Origin: Bacteroides bouchesdurhonensis | GTDB lineage: Bacteria; Bacteroidota; Bacteroidia; Bacteroidales; Bacteroidaceae | Assembly (NCBI RefSeq): GCF_900155865.1 | Contig: NZ_LT707006.1 | Location: 3,884,577-3,948,576, forward strand | DNA length: 64,000 nt | Reading direction: 5' to 3' | Shown: one piece after another, positions 18,819 to 26,658 of the stretch | Numbering within the stretch: position 1 is the first letter of the stretch | Layout of the letters: each line of letters starts with the position of its first letter | Program-made: the position numbers and the translations under genes | The notes under the pieces: model-generated | The model's input: only the letters and a program-made list of their open reading frames with translations | What the model was told of the DNA's origin: nothing | The model's database searches: none

Positions 18819-19633
18819 TAACGAATTCTTGCGGTTTCTTTCAGCGCCGCCAATACCGCCAGCCCGTCGCGCAAGGGGCGCGGCTCGTGTGTGCGGATGA
18901 AGTCAGCTCCACCTGCGGCGGCGGCAAGCTCTGCAGCGAGTGTCGCGGCCCCGACATCCCCCGGACCACGGCCTGTGAGCGCGCGCAGAAAGGATTTGCG
19001 CGAAACAGACAGAAGCACCGGCAAATCGAAGCGCAGCCGCAATTCATCGAACCGCGCCAGCACCGAGAGCGAGGTTTCGGGAGCAGCCCCCAGAAAAAAC
19101 CCCATGCCGGGATCAAGGACAAGGCGGTTGCGTTTGATACCGGCACCCGTCAGCGCCGCGATGCGCGCGTCAAAGAACGCCGCAATGTGATCCATGATGT
19201 CGCCAGCGGGTGCCTCGCGCCGATCTGCCTGCCCGTCTTGCACCGAATGCATAACGACGAGTTTGGCAGATGATTTCGCCAATTGCGGATAGAACGCAGC
19301 GTCTGGAAAACCGCGAATATCATTGAGATAGGCCACACCACGCGACAAGGCATAGGCTTGCGTCGCGGGTTGATAACTGTCGAGCGAGACGGGAATGCCA
19401 TCTGCCTTGAGCGCGTCCAGCACCGGCGCGATACGCGCGATTTCTGTGTCGGACGAAACAGGCGCGGCGTCGGGATTGCTGGATGCCGGACCGAGGTCGA
19501 TCACATCTGCCCCCTCGGCCATCAGCTTACGCGCCTGCGCAATGGCTGCGTCTGGCGCCAGATACCGGCCTCCATCGGAGAAACTGTCCGAGGTTATGTT
19601 GACGATGCCGAAAATAATGAGCGATTTATTCAT
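18818..19633 (-). CDS. sul2: Sulfonamide-resistant dihydropteroate synthase Sul2
   Basis: A 271-residue DHPS. It shows GIVNITSDSFSDGGRYL (the first DHPS signature, also with the Sul-type form of the loop), DVIDLGPASSNPDAAPV (second signature), VSLDSYQPATQAYALSRGVA, RNRLVLDPGMGFFLG and SVSRKSFLRALTGR. As I recall it the whole sequence is that of proteobacterial Sul2. It replaces drug-sensitive FolP in folate synthesis. The gene is much more GC-rich than its Bacteroides surroundings, so it is a recent import. The TAA stop overlaps the junction with the IS fragment. About 58 bases of upstream sequence came with it. Confidence 0.96.
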   Translation of the reverse strand: MNKSLIIFGIVNITSDSFSDGGRYLAPDAAIAQARKLMAEGADVIDLGPASSNPDAAPVSSDTEIARIAPVLDALKADGIPVSLDSYQPATQAYALSRGVAYLNDIRGFPDAAFYPQLAKSSAKLVVMHSVQDGQADRREAPAGDIMDHIAAFFDARIAALTGAGIKRNRLVLDPGMGFFLGAAPETSLSVLARFDELRLRFDLPVLLSVSRKSFLRALTGRGPGDVGAATLAAELAAAAGGADFIRTHEPRPLRDGLAVLAALKETARIR

Positions 19634-19691
19634 GGGGGCTTCTATAATAATACCTAAAATCCGCAGGTAGTTAATTAGGATGTTTAAAGAT

Positions 19692-20674
19692 TCTGATTAT
19701 CCGTTTATGCACCTGTTATATTCGCAATTACTAGTCTGTCAAAGAGTTTGTCTCCAAAATACCGTCTGTTTAATTTGTAAATAAACTCGTTGAGATACAA
19801 CTGTAAGTATTTCCTTTTGATTTTATGGTAGTTGCCCAGCAATGTCCGTTTTGCATTACTGATTGCGATATGCACCCATTTGAGTGTTTCCTTGGTGGTT
19901 TTGGCGTCTGATTTCTCGGTGACGTGCAATTCCACCAGATCGGAGATGTCAACGTAAGAAGTGCTTTTGTCCGAAAATACGATGGCATCATCCTCCATGC
20001 AGTCCCTGACCACGCCGTTGATTCCTTCACTTTGATGGCTATCCAGTACCCTGGCCTTGAAATAACGCACATGCTTCTCCTTTTTGCCCGTTTCGATATC
20101 TTCCAACGGGGTGCTTTCGGCCATCACCGCAACGTTCTGCTTTCCCTCGGCTCCCCGGCCACGTGTACCCTTGCCTCGCTCGATTTCCTTACTGGCCACC
20201 GAAAAGTAACCCTCATCCAGTTCTATCATCCCTTCCAGTGTATACCTTGCATCCCGGTTGCCCATCGCCCTGCGGAGTTTGTGTACCATCGCCCATACCG
20301 GTTCGTAACGCTTCAATCCTAATTGCTTCTGGAGTTCGTTGGTGGAGAATCCCTTTTTTGTGCAACTCATCAGGAACATCGTTTTGTACCACACCAGAAA
20401 CGGCAGCTTGGAGCTCTCCATGATCGTACCGCTGCGCAACGAGGTGCGGAAACGGCAACCTTTGCATTCATAACTCCATTTACCCTGTAACCAATAATGG
20501 GAAGTGCCCCCGCATCGCTTGCAGACAACCCCTTCCTTATCACGCTGCTCCTTGAAATGCAAACGACAATCTTCCTCCGAACCGAAATGAGCCGTAAAAC
20601 TGAATATGTTCATAATCCCTGCTTTTTGAGCGCTAATATACTAAAAATATTAGGTGTGTTTGCGGAGAATCAGA
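19692..20674 (-). mobile_element. Complete IS1595-family insertion sequence (ISXO2-like)
   Basis: 983 bp with one transposase ORF and terminal inverted repeats of about 12 bp with one mismatch (TCTGATTATCCG / TCTGATTCTCCG). Length and single ORF fit IS1595-type elements. The left end lies against the sul2 upstream region; the right end adjoins the ATAAATTA duplication. Confidence 0.8.
19705..20613 (-). CDS. tnp: IS1595-family (ISXO2-like) transposase
   Basis: A 302-residue transposase. The N-terminal zinc ribbon has C-x2-C pairs (CKRCGGTSHYWLQGKWSYEC then KGCRFRTSLRSGT). An HTH region follows (KKGFSTNELQKQLGLKRYEPVW), then a DDE/DDN-type catalytic domain starting at IELDEGYF and VFSDKSTSYVDI. 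It appears intact and could mobilise itself and the sul2 unit. IRs and duplication are described under the composite unit. Confidence 0.9.
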   Translation of the reverse strand: MNIFSFTAHFGSEEDCRLHFKEQRDKEGVVCKRCGGTSHYWLQGKWSYECKGCRFRTSLRSGTIMESSKLPFLVWYKTMFLMSCTKKGFSTNELQKQLGLKRYEPVWAMVHKLRRAMGNRDARYTLEGMIELDEGYFSVASKEIERGKGTRGRGAEGKQNVAVMAESTPLEDIETGKKEKHVRYFKARVLDSHQSEGINGVVRDCMEDDAIVFSDKSTSYVDISDLVELHVTEKSDAKTTKETLKWVHIAISNAKRTLLGNYHKIKRKYLQLYLNEFIYKLNRRYFGDKLFDRLVIANITGA

Positions 20675-20682
20675 ATAAATTA
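20675..20682. repeat. Target-site duplication, right copy
   Basis: ATAAATTA, identical to 18295-18302. It bounds the IS1595/sul2 composite on the cfxA side. Confidence 0.8.
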
Positions 20683-20720
20683 TATAATGTTTACCATTGA
20701 AGCTTCAAAGTAAACGCAAC

Positions 20721-21686
20721 TTAAGGAATTGCCGAATTTTGTATTAATAAAGAATATACGACCTCTGATATATGCGCAACATATTGTGATGCTTGTGATT
20801 CATTACCCTTGAAATCCTTAACAAATATCGCTAAAGTATAGCAGACATTATTAGGCAGGCATATATAGGCAACATCATTGTGAGCTGCAAGAATACCATT
20901 TTCATTGACATAACCAGAACCCGTCTTATGTGCAATAGAAACCCTTTCTTTATCAAGAAGCGGAGCGACTATTCTATCTGTACCTGTCACACATTCTTTT
21001 AATGTATTCTTAATGAAACTTTGCTTCTCACCACTGACAATACTTTCGGTAAACAAACGGTTCATCAACATTGCGGCACCAAGAGGAGATGTATAATTAA
21101 AGTAAGCCCTATCGTGGTCAGCCGACATTTCCTCTTCTGTATAAGCTATCTGAAAACTTGAACGAGGAATAAGTGTGGCTATAAAACTGTCAGTTTGAGC
21201 AACATTGACCATATCTTTAAACATCAGATTGCTTGCATTATTATCACTTTGAGCAATAGTATAACGAAGTAAATCTCTCACGGTTAATGATATAACCAAC
21301 TCGGAATAATCTTTCATCATAGGACTCCAAGTCTTTGAATCAAGTCTATTCCTATCTATCTTTACTAAGGTATCAAGTGAAATCCCTTTGTTATCAAAAT
21401 CATTGCAAAGAGCTAATGCCTGATGAACCTTAAATACACTCATCATAGGATATACACTCTTATCATTAACTTTAACTGTATCTGTGTTATTAATAATAAT
21501 TGCCACTCCAATTTCACCAGGACAAGCTGATACTATCCGAGAAATGCTATCAGTCAAAACATCTGTCAAAGGTGGATTTGTACTATTATTAGAAGTTGAT
21601 TTAGAGAACAATAAAAAAACTAAAACTATGATACAAACTAAAGCTATACACAAAATTACAAGGCGTTTTCTTCTACTTTTTTTCAT
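20721..21686 (-). CDS. cfxA: CfxA-type class A beta-lactamase, divergent variant
   Basis: A 321-residue class A serine beta-lactamase, the length of CfxA. It has an N-terminal membrane/lipoprotein-like segment (VILCIALVCIIVLVFLLF), the SxxK motif in PMMSVFKVHQ, SDN in AQSDNNASN and KTG in AHKTGSGYVNENG. Compared with the CfxA sequence I remember, many residues differ in the first 90 and last 100 positions, while the active site is conserved. It should give cephalosporin/cephamycin-type resistance in the periplasm. ATG at 21684-21686 fits family length better than the upstream ATG at 21704. It is the resistance cargo at the tRNA end of the element. Confidence 0.9.
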   Translation of the reverse strand: MKKSRRKRLVILCIALVCIIVLVFLLFSKSTSNNSTNPPLTDVLTDSISRIVSACPGEIGVAIIINNTDTVKVNDKSVYPMMSVFKVHQALALCNDFDNKGISLDTLVKIDRNRLDSKTWSPMMKDYSELVISLTVRDLLRYTIAQSDNNASNLMFKDMVNVAQTDSFIATLIPRSSFQIAYTEEEMSADHDRAYFNYTSPLGAAMLMNRLFTESIVSGEKQSFIKNTLKECVTGTDRIVAPLLDKERVSIAHKTGSGYVNENGILAAHNDVAYICLPNNVCYTLAIFVKDFKGNESQASQYVAHISEVVYSLLIQNSAIP

Positions 21687-21743
21687 ACTACGATTTTTAA
21701 ACATTATATATTATCATGACAGACCCTGATTTATTATTTACTG

Positions 21744-21751
21744 CAAAGATA
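21744..21751 (-). promoter_or_regulatory. Promoter -7 box of cfxA
   Basis: TATCTTTG on the minus strand matches the Bacteroides -7 consensus and gives a leader of roughly 50 nt to the cfxA start. Confidence 0.6.
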
Positions 21752-21985
21752 CGAAATCTTACGGAAAATGAATTGGTTGTTTTTTTCGTTTGTTCTGTTT
21801 TTTATCAAATTATTTTCCGAGCGAATATGATTCGTCTTAAATAAAATAAAAACACCCAACTTTTCTCTAAAGAAAGTCGTTTCCTTATCTCGCGGGCATG
21901 TGGTTGGGAATACTCATCATAATTTACATTCTTGGGTGTAAAATTGGGTGTTTGTTTTATAATTTGCTGATTTTCAGCGTTTATT

Positions 21986-21998
21986 GCGGAGAGACAGG
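21986..21998. repeat. NBU1-type attachment core, tRNA copy
   Basis: GCGGAGAGACAGG at the 3' end of tRNA-Ser, identical to 9951-9963 and 46729-46741. Marks the right boundary of the mobilizable element. Confidence 0.75.
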
Positions 21999-22071
21999 GA
22001 TTCGAACCCCGGGTACCTCGCAGTACAACGGTTTTCAAGACCGCCGCAATCGACCACTCTGCCACCTCTCC
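21987..22071 (-). tRNA. tRNA-Ser (UGA anticodon)
   Basis: 85 nt on the minus strand. Acceptor GGAGAGG pairs with CTCTCC plus discriminator G. The D-arm region has GCAGAGTGG, the anticodon loop is CTTGAAA (anticodon TGA), there is a long variable arm and the T-loop GGTTCGAATCC. CCA is not encoded. Its 3' end contains the 13-bp attachment core, so it is the integration target of the NBU-like element. Confidence 0.95.
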
Positions 22072-22257
22072 AAAACTCCTTTATCTGAAGTGCTTTTTAT
22101 GAAAAGCGGTGCAAAGGTACAAATCATTTTTTAATTTACAAGAGTCTCCGAATATTTTTTTGAAAAACTATTTTCTAAACAATCCCTATTTATAGGTATT
22201 TTGTGTTGAAAAGCATAAAATGAGGTATAATTATGCCGAATATATGAAAAATCATTG

Positions 22258-22265
22258 TAACTTTG
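22258..22265 (+). promoter_or_regulatory. Promoter -7 box of pflB
   Basis: TAACTTTG matches TAnnTTTG. Transcription would start near 22272, leaving about 40 nt before the ATG at 22313 and excluding the longer upstream frame starting at 22220. Confidence 0.6.
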
Positions 22266-22312
22266 TGCGCTCTAAAGAAAGGATAACTAAAACTTCTAAT
22301 TTTTATCATTTT

Positions 22313-24541
22313 ATGGAATTAAACAAGATCTTTAAAGACGGTCTTTGGAGCAGCGAAATCAACGTAAGAGATTTCGTAAGTCATAACATTACTCCGTACC
22401 ATGGAGACTCCTCCTTCTTGGTAGGTCCTACCGAACGTACTAAAGCTGTATGGAACCATTGCGTAAAAGCATTGGCAGAAGAAATTGCTAATAATGGAAT
22501 CCGTTCTCTGGACAATGTTACCGTATCCACGATCACTTCTCATAAAGCCGGATATATTGATAAAGAAAATGAGCTTATTGTCGGCTTGCAAACAGATGAA
22601 CTTCTAAAACGTGCTATCAAGCCGTTCGGAGGAATCAATGTTGTCAGTAAAGCTTGTCATGAGAATGGTGTAGAAGTAGATGATCGCGTTAAAGAAATCT
22701 TCACTCATTACCGCAAAACACATAATGACGGAGTATTCGATGTATATACTGAAGAAATCCGTTCTTTCCGTTCTCTGGGTTTTCTTACCGGACTTCCCGA
22801 TAACTATGCTCGCGGACGTATAATTGGTGATTATCGCCGATTGGCTCTTTATGGTATTGACCGACTTATTAAAGCTAAACAAGATGATTTACGCCATCTG
22901 ACCGGTCCAATGACTGAGGCGCGTATTCGTCTGCGTGAAGAAGTGGCCGAACAAATCAAGGCATTGAAGGACATGAAGGTGATGGGAGAATATTACGGAC
23001 TTGACCTAGGTCGACCGGCATACACAGCGCAAGAAGCTGTTCAATGGGTATATATGGCATACTTGGCTGCTGTAAAAGAGCAAGATGGTGCTGCGATGTC
23101 ACTTGGTAACGTTTCTTCTTTCTTGGATATTTATATTGAATATGAATTGAATAAAGGAACCATTACAGAATCTTTTGCACAAGAACTGATTGACCAGTTT
23201 GTGATCAAACTACGTATGGTACGTCACCTACGTATGCAATCATACAACGATATCTTTGCCGGTGACCCGACTTGGGTAACCGAATCTTTAGGTGGACGTT
23301 TCAATGATGGACGTACTAAGGTAACTAAAACTTCTTTCCGTTTCTTACAAACACTGTACAACCTCGGTCCTTCACCAGAACCGAACCTGACAGTTCTCTG
23401 GAGCCCGGAACTTCCTGAAGGGTTCAAGAATTTCTGTGCCAAAGTTTCTATCGACACCTCCTCTATCCAATATGAAAACGATGACTTAATGCGTGAAGTA
23501 CGTCAATCTGACGATTACGGAATCGCCTGTTGCGTTTCTTATCAGGAAATCGGTAAACAAATTCAATTCTTTGGAGCCCGTTGCAATTTAGCAAAAGCGT
23601 TATTACTTGCTATCAACGGTGGCCGTTGCGAAAATACAGGTACAGTGATGGTAAAGGATATTCCAGTACTGACTAATGATGTATTGAACTTCGAAGAAGT
23701 AATGAGCAACTACAAAAAAGTACTAAAAGAAATCGCGCGCGTTTACAACGAAGCAATGAATATCATACATTATATGCATGATAAGTACTATTATGAAAAA
23801 GCTCAGATGGCATTTATCGATACTAACCCACATATCAATTTGGCGTATGGTGTAGCAGGACTTTCCATAGCACTCGATTCTTTATCGGCTATCAAGTATG
23901 CAAAAGTAACTGCTCGCCGCAATGATATCGGTCTGACTGAAGGTTTCGATATTAATGGAGAGTTCCCCTGTTTTGGTAACGATAATGATAAGGTAGACCA
24001 CTTGGGAGTTGATTTGATATACTTCTTCAGCGAAGAATTGAAAAAATTACCGGTCTATAAGAACGCCCGCCCTACCCTTTCATTATTAACGATTACTTCT
24101 AATGTGATGTATGGCAAAAAAACCGGTGCTACTCCCGACGGACGCGCTAAAGGTGTCGCCTTTGCTCCAGGTGCTAATCCAATGCACGGACGTGATAAGA
24201 ATGGAGCAATCGCTTCCTTAAGCTCTGTAGCAAAACTTCGTTATCGTGACTCTCAGGATGGTATCAGCAACACTTTCTCTATCATCCCGAAATCATTAGG
24301 TGCAACTTCAGATGATCAGATCGAAAACTTGGTAACGATGATGGATGGTTATTTCACCAAAGGTGCTCATCACCTGAACGTGAACGTACTGAATCGTGAA
24401 ATGTTATATGATGCCATGGAACATCCGGAAAAATATCCGCAACTGACAATTCGTGTTTCCGGTTATGCCGTAAACTTCGTAAAATTAAGTCGCGAGCACC
24501 AATTGGAAGTTATTAGCCGTAGCTTCCATGAACGTATGTAA
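22313..24541 (+). CDS. pflB: Formate acetyltransferase (pyruvate formate-lyase)
   Basis: A 742-residue glycyl-radical enzyme that converts pyruvate plus CoA to acetyl-CoA and formate in anaerobic fermentation. The catalytic cysteine pair is in DDYGIACCVSYQEIG, and the glycyl-radical loop near the C-terminus is TIRVSGYAVNFVKLSREHQ. Length and both motifs match PflB. The start at MELNKIFKDG fits both the family and the promoter. The activating enzyme follows 11 bases later, so they form an operon. Confidence 0.96.
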   Translation: MELNKIFKDGLWSSEINVRDFVSHNITPYHGDSSFLVGPTERTKAVWNHCVKALAEEIANNGIRSLDNVTVSTITSHKAGYIDKENELIVGLQTDELLKRAIKPFGGINVVSKACHENGVEVDDRVKEIFTHYRKTHNDGVFDVYTEEIRSFRSLGFLTGLPDNYARGRIIGDYRRLALYGIDRLIKAKQDDLRHLTGPMTEARIRLREEVAEQIKALKDMKVMGEYYGLDLGRPAYTAQEAVQWVYMAYLAAVKEQDGAAMSLGNVSSFLDIYIEYELNKGTITESFAQELIDQFVIKLRMVRHLRMQSYNDIFAGDPTWVTESLGGRFNDGRTKVTKTSFRFLQTLYNLGPSPEPNLTVLWSPELPEGFKNFCAKVSIDTSSIQYENDDLMREVRQSDDYGIACCVSYQEIGKQIQFFGARCNLAKALLLAINGGRCENTGTVMVKDIPVLTNDVLNFEEVMSNYKKVLKEIARVYNEAMNIIHYMHDKYYYEKAQMAFIDTNPHINLAYGVAGLSIALDSLSAIKYAKVTARRNDIGLTEGFDINGEFPCFGNDNDKVDHLGVDLIYFFSEELKKLPVYKNARPTLSLLTITSNVMYGKKTGATPDGRAKGVAFAPGANPMHGRDKNGAIASLSSVAKLRYRDSQDGISNTFSIIPKSLGATSDDQIENLVTMMDGYFTKGAHHLNVNVLNREMLYDAMEHPEKYPQLTIRVSGYAVNFVKLSREHQLEVISRSFHERM

Positions 24542-24552
24542 TTCAGTATTTT

Positions 24553-25281
24553 ATGATGATAAACGTACATTCATACGAAAGTATGGGAACATTCGACGGG
24601 CCGGGTCTACGGCTCGTCGTTTTTCTTCAAGGATGTAACTTCCGCTGTCTGTATTGTGCCAACCCTGATACAATAGCAGGAAAAGGAGGCACTCCCACTC
24701 CGCCGGAAGAGATTATACGTATGACCATGAGCCAAAAACCTTTTTTCGGAAAGCGCGGTGGAATAACTTTCTCAGGAGGTGAACCAACCTTCCAAGCCAA
24801 AGCGTTAGTACCTCTGGTCCATGACTTGAAAGAGAAAGGTATCCATGTCTGCCTTGACAGTAATGGAGGTATCTGGAATGAGGATGTCGAGATGTTATTA
24901 AAGCTTGTAGATCTGGTATTATTAGATATAAAAGAATTCAATCCATCTCACCATCAATCACTTACCGGAAGAAGTAATGAGCAGACACTTCGCACCGCTA
25001 ACTGGTTGGAAGCTAACGAAAAGCCTTTCTGGCTACGATATGTATTAGTACCGGGGTACAGTGATTTTGAAGCAGATATCCGACAACTCGGACAGAACCT
25101 TGGAAAATACAAAATGATTCAGAGGGTTGAGATTCTCCCTTATCATACATTGGGCGTACATAAATACGAAGCTATGGGACAGAAATATTTGCTGAAAGAC
25201 GTAAAAGAAAATACTCCTGAGCAACTCGATAAGGCTACAGAAATATTTAAAGAGTATTTCTCCAACGTTGTAGTGAACTAG
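24553..25281 (+). CDS. pflA: Pyruvate formate-lyase activating enzyme
   Basis: A 242-residue radical SAM protein that installs the glycyl radical on PflB. The CxxxCxxC cluster motif is CNFRCLYC, preceded by SYESMGTFDGPGLRLVVFLQ (the substrate-channel motif of PflA), followed by ITFSGGEPTFQ and VCLDSNGG. It is directly downstream of pflB and complete. Confidence 0.95.
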   Translation: MMINVHSYESMGTFDGPGLRLVVFLQGCNFRCLYCANPDTIAGKGGTPTPPEEIIRMTMSQKPFFGKRGGITFSGGEPTFQAKALVPLVHDLKEKGIHVCLDSNGGIWNEDVEMLLKLVDLVLLDIKEFNPSHHQSLTGRSNEQTLRTANWLEANEKPFWLRYVLVPGYSDFEADIRQLGQNLGKYKMIQRVEILPYHTLGVHKYEAMGQKYLLKDVKENTPEQLDKATEIFKEYFSNVVVN

Positions 25282-25333
25282 AGGAAATAAAGAGTGAAGA
25301 GTTTTTTATGATTTATAAATCAAGTAAAAAAAA

Positions 25334-25370
25334 AGAGATCGTTACCTAATTACTAAGCAAAACGATCTCT
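25334..25370. terminator. Terminator between pflA and the GDPD gene
   Basis: A 10-bp stem (25334-25343 with 25361-25370) flanked on the left by A8, which gives a U-run on the minus strand. It lies between convergent genes and probably serves the GDPD transcript and perhaps pflA. The rest of the 345-base gap (25282-25625) shows only a weak inverted repeat near 25399-25427. Confidence 0.6.
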
Positions 25371-25625
25371 CACACAAATTAACTGGTTGGGGGAGTCCAC
25401 TATTATGTTGTTTCAATATAGTAGTTCTGAAAAACTTTATCTCTTCAATACTTTGCAAAGATGAGAATTAAATTCGACATAAACAATATTATTTGCAAAA
25501 TTTATTTCAAAAATCATCAACTTCTGATATTTAAAGATGATTGATAAACGAAAATAAGTAAAATTACAACAGATAATTTTAAATATTACTTATAAAGAAA
25601 TCAAGCAAAGACCTATGTTTCTCTT

Positions 25626-26531
25626 TTACTTATTACCCGAACGCTTCTTACGAGCTTGCAAATACTCCAGCAAATATGCAGTCCGATCTGTCTGAATAAT
25701 AGTTGCACCTAATTCATCAATTAAATATCCATACCCTTCATCCGGATCTTCAAGCGACATATCATCATCATGTCCTCCGGCCATAGTATCCCAAAGTGTA
25801 TTATACCAGATTTTACTTTTACCTTCCAATAAACTTTTCACTTGTTTAGGAACTTGGTTGGTATCAGATTTAAATAATAGTTCGAAAGCTACCGGACGGA
25901 TTTCTTTCATAAAATCTTCTATTTGTTGTAGTGCTCCCGGACTGTCTAAATTGACGATTGGCATGTACAAAATACGATCAAGGTATTTACCTAAATCCTT
26001 TTTCACCTGTGCAACAGGCTTAGAGCCTTTCATTATTATCTGATCAACAGTTCCGGTCTTTTCAAGTATAGGAAAAATTTCATCAAAAATAGGATATGCT
26101 TTATCCAGATTTACCATTACATGTCCTTTAGCTGTCAGTAATGCTTCCTCCAAGGTGGGAACACGATGTTTCGTTCTCAATGAAGCCCCATTTTTTAAAT
26201 AAAGAGTACGAATAGAATCCAATGTCCATTCTGAAACCTTCCCTTTTCCTGTAGTCGTTCTATCTAATGTATTATCATGCATTAGAATCAACTTCCCATC
26301 TTTTGTTTTCTGAATATCCAATTCCACTACATCCGCTCCTAAACGAATGGAACTTTTAATGGCAGCAATTGAATTTTCAGGAGCATACCGCCAATCTGCC
26401 CGATGGGCTACTACAGTAACTTCTTTATTGGCAGGATTCACAATTTTCCTATGAATAGCCTTCACAGGCTCATCTGCAAATAAATAAACGGAAAGCAACA
26501 ATGCAATTCCCACTAGTAAGTTTCTTTTCAT
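25626..26531 (-). CDS. Glycerophosphodiester phosphodiesterase
   Basis: A 301-residue secreted GDPD with a signal peptide (MKRNLLVGIALLLSVYLFAD). The catalytic pattern is present: VVAHRADWRYAPENSIAA (H and R), GADVVELDIQKTKDGKLILM (E and D) and HDNTLDRTTTGKG. It hydrolyses glycerophosphodiesters to sn-glycerol-3-phosphate and an alcohol in the periplasm. TACCTTTG (complement of 26560-26567) is a probable -7 box 29 bases upstream. Confidence 0.92.
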   Translation of the reverse strand: MKRNLLVGIALLLSVYLFADEPVKAIHRKIVNPANKEVTVVAHRADWRYAPENSIAAIKSSIRLGADVVELDIQKTKDGKLILMHDNTLDRTTTGKGKVSEWTLDSIRTLYLKNGASLRTKHRVPTLEEALLTAKGHVMVNLDKAYPIFDEIFPILEKTGTVDQIIMKGSKPVAQVKKDLGKYLDRILYMPIVNLDSPGALQQIEDFMKEIRPVAFELLFKSDTNQVPKQVKSLLEGKSKIWYNTLWDTMAGGHDDDMSLEDPDEGYGYLIDELGATIIQTDRTAYLLEYLQARKKRSGNK

Positions 26532-26658
26532 AATTGTAGTTCTATCTTAGATTTTATAACAAAGGTACACGATACTATTGCACAAACGAATGGCAATATT
26601 ATGAATATTTTCCCAAATATCCAATTTTCAAATAAGTTATTTCTAATCTCCAGCCAAC

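Larger units (their letters stand above)
18303..20674 (-). mobile_element. IS1595-family composite unit carrying sul2
   Basis: Order: 516-bp left IS fragment (18303-18818), sul2 cargo (18819-19691), complete IS (19692-20674). The IS fragment and the IS are direct repeats (identical as read, offset 1389). The outer ends carry inverted repeats, TCTGATTATCCG on the left and, read inward, TCTGATTCTCCG on the right. The whole unit is flanked by ATAAATTA on both sides. The intact transposase could therefore move sul2 as a passenger. It inserted between mobV and cfxA of the NBU-like element. Confidence 0.85.
9951..21998. mobile_element. NBU-like mobilizable element at tRNA-Ser carrying cfxA and sul2
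   Basis: The 12-kb unit is bounded by identical 13-bp cores, with a complete tyrosine integrase just inside the left end and tRNA-Ser at the right end. Contents in order: integrase, DUF1016 nuclease, coiled-coil protein, DUF3853, RepA-like ATPase, primase, MobV relaxase, IS/sul2 unit, cfxA. No conjugation (tra) genes are present, so it would depend on a co-resident ICE for transfer. TTGGGTGT repeats near both ends (10080-10100; 21931-21950) fit integrase arm sites. Confidence 0.75.

Noticed and set aside
18303..20674. Class 1 integron association of the sul gene
   Set aside because: The gene is sul2-type, not sul1; no qacEdelta1, intI1 or 3' conserved segment is present. The flanks are IS1595-type.
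21898..22134. 78-codon frame over the tRNA gene
   Set aside because: It is the complement of tRNA-Ser and its flank; the tRNA fold is complete.
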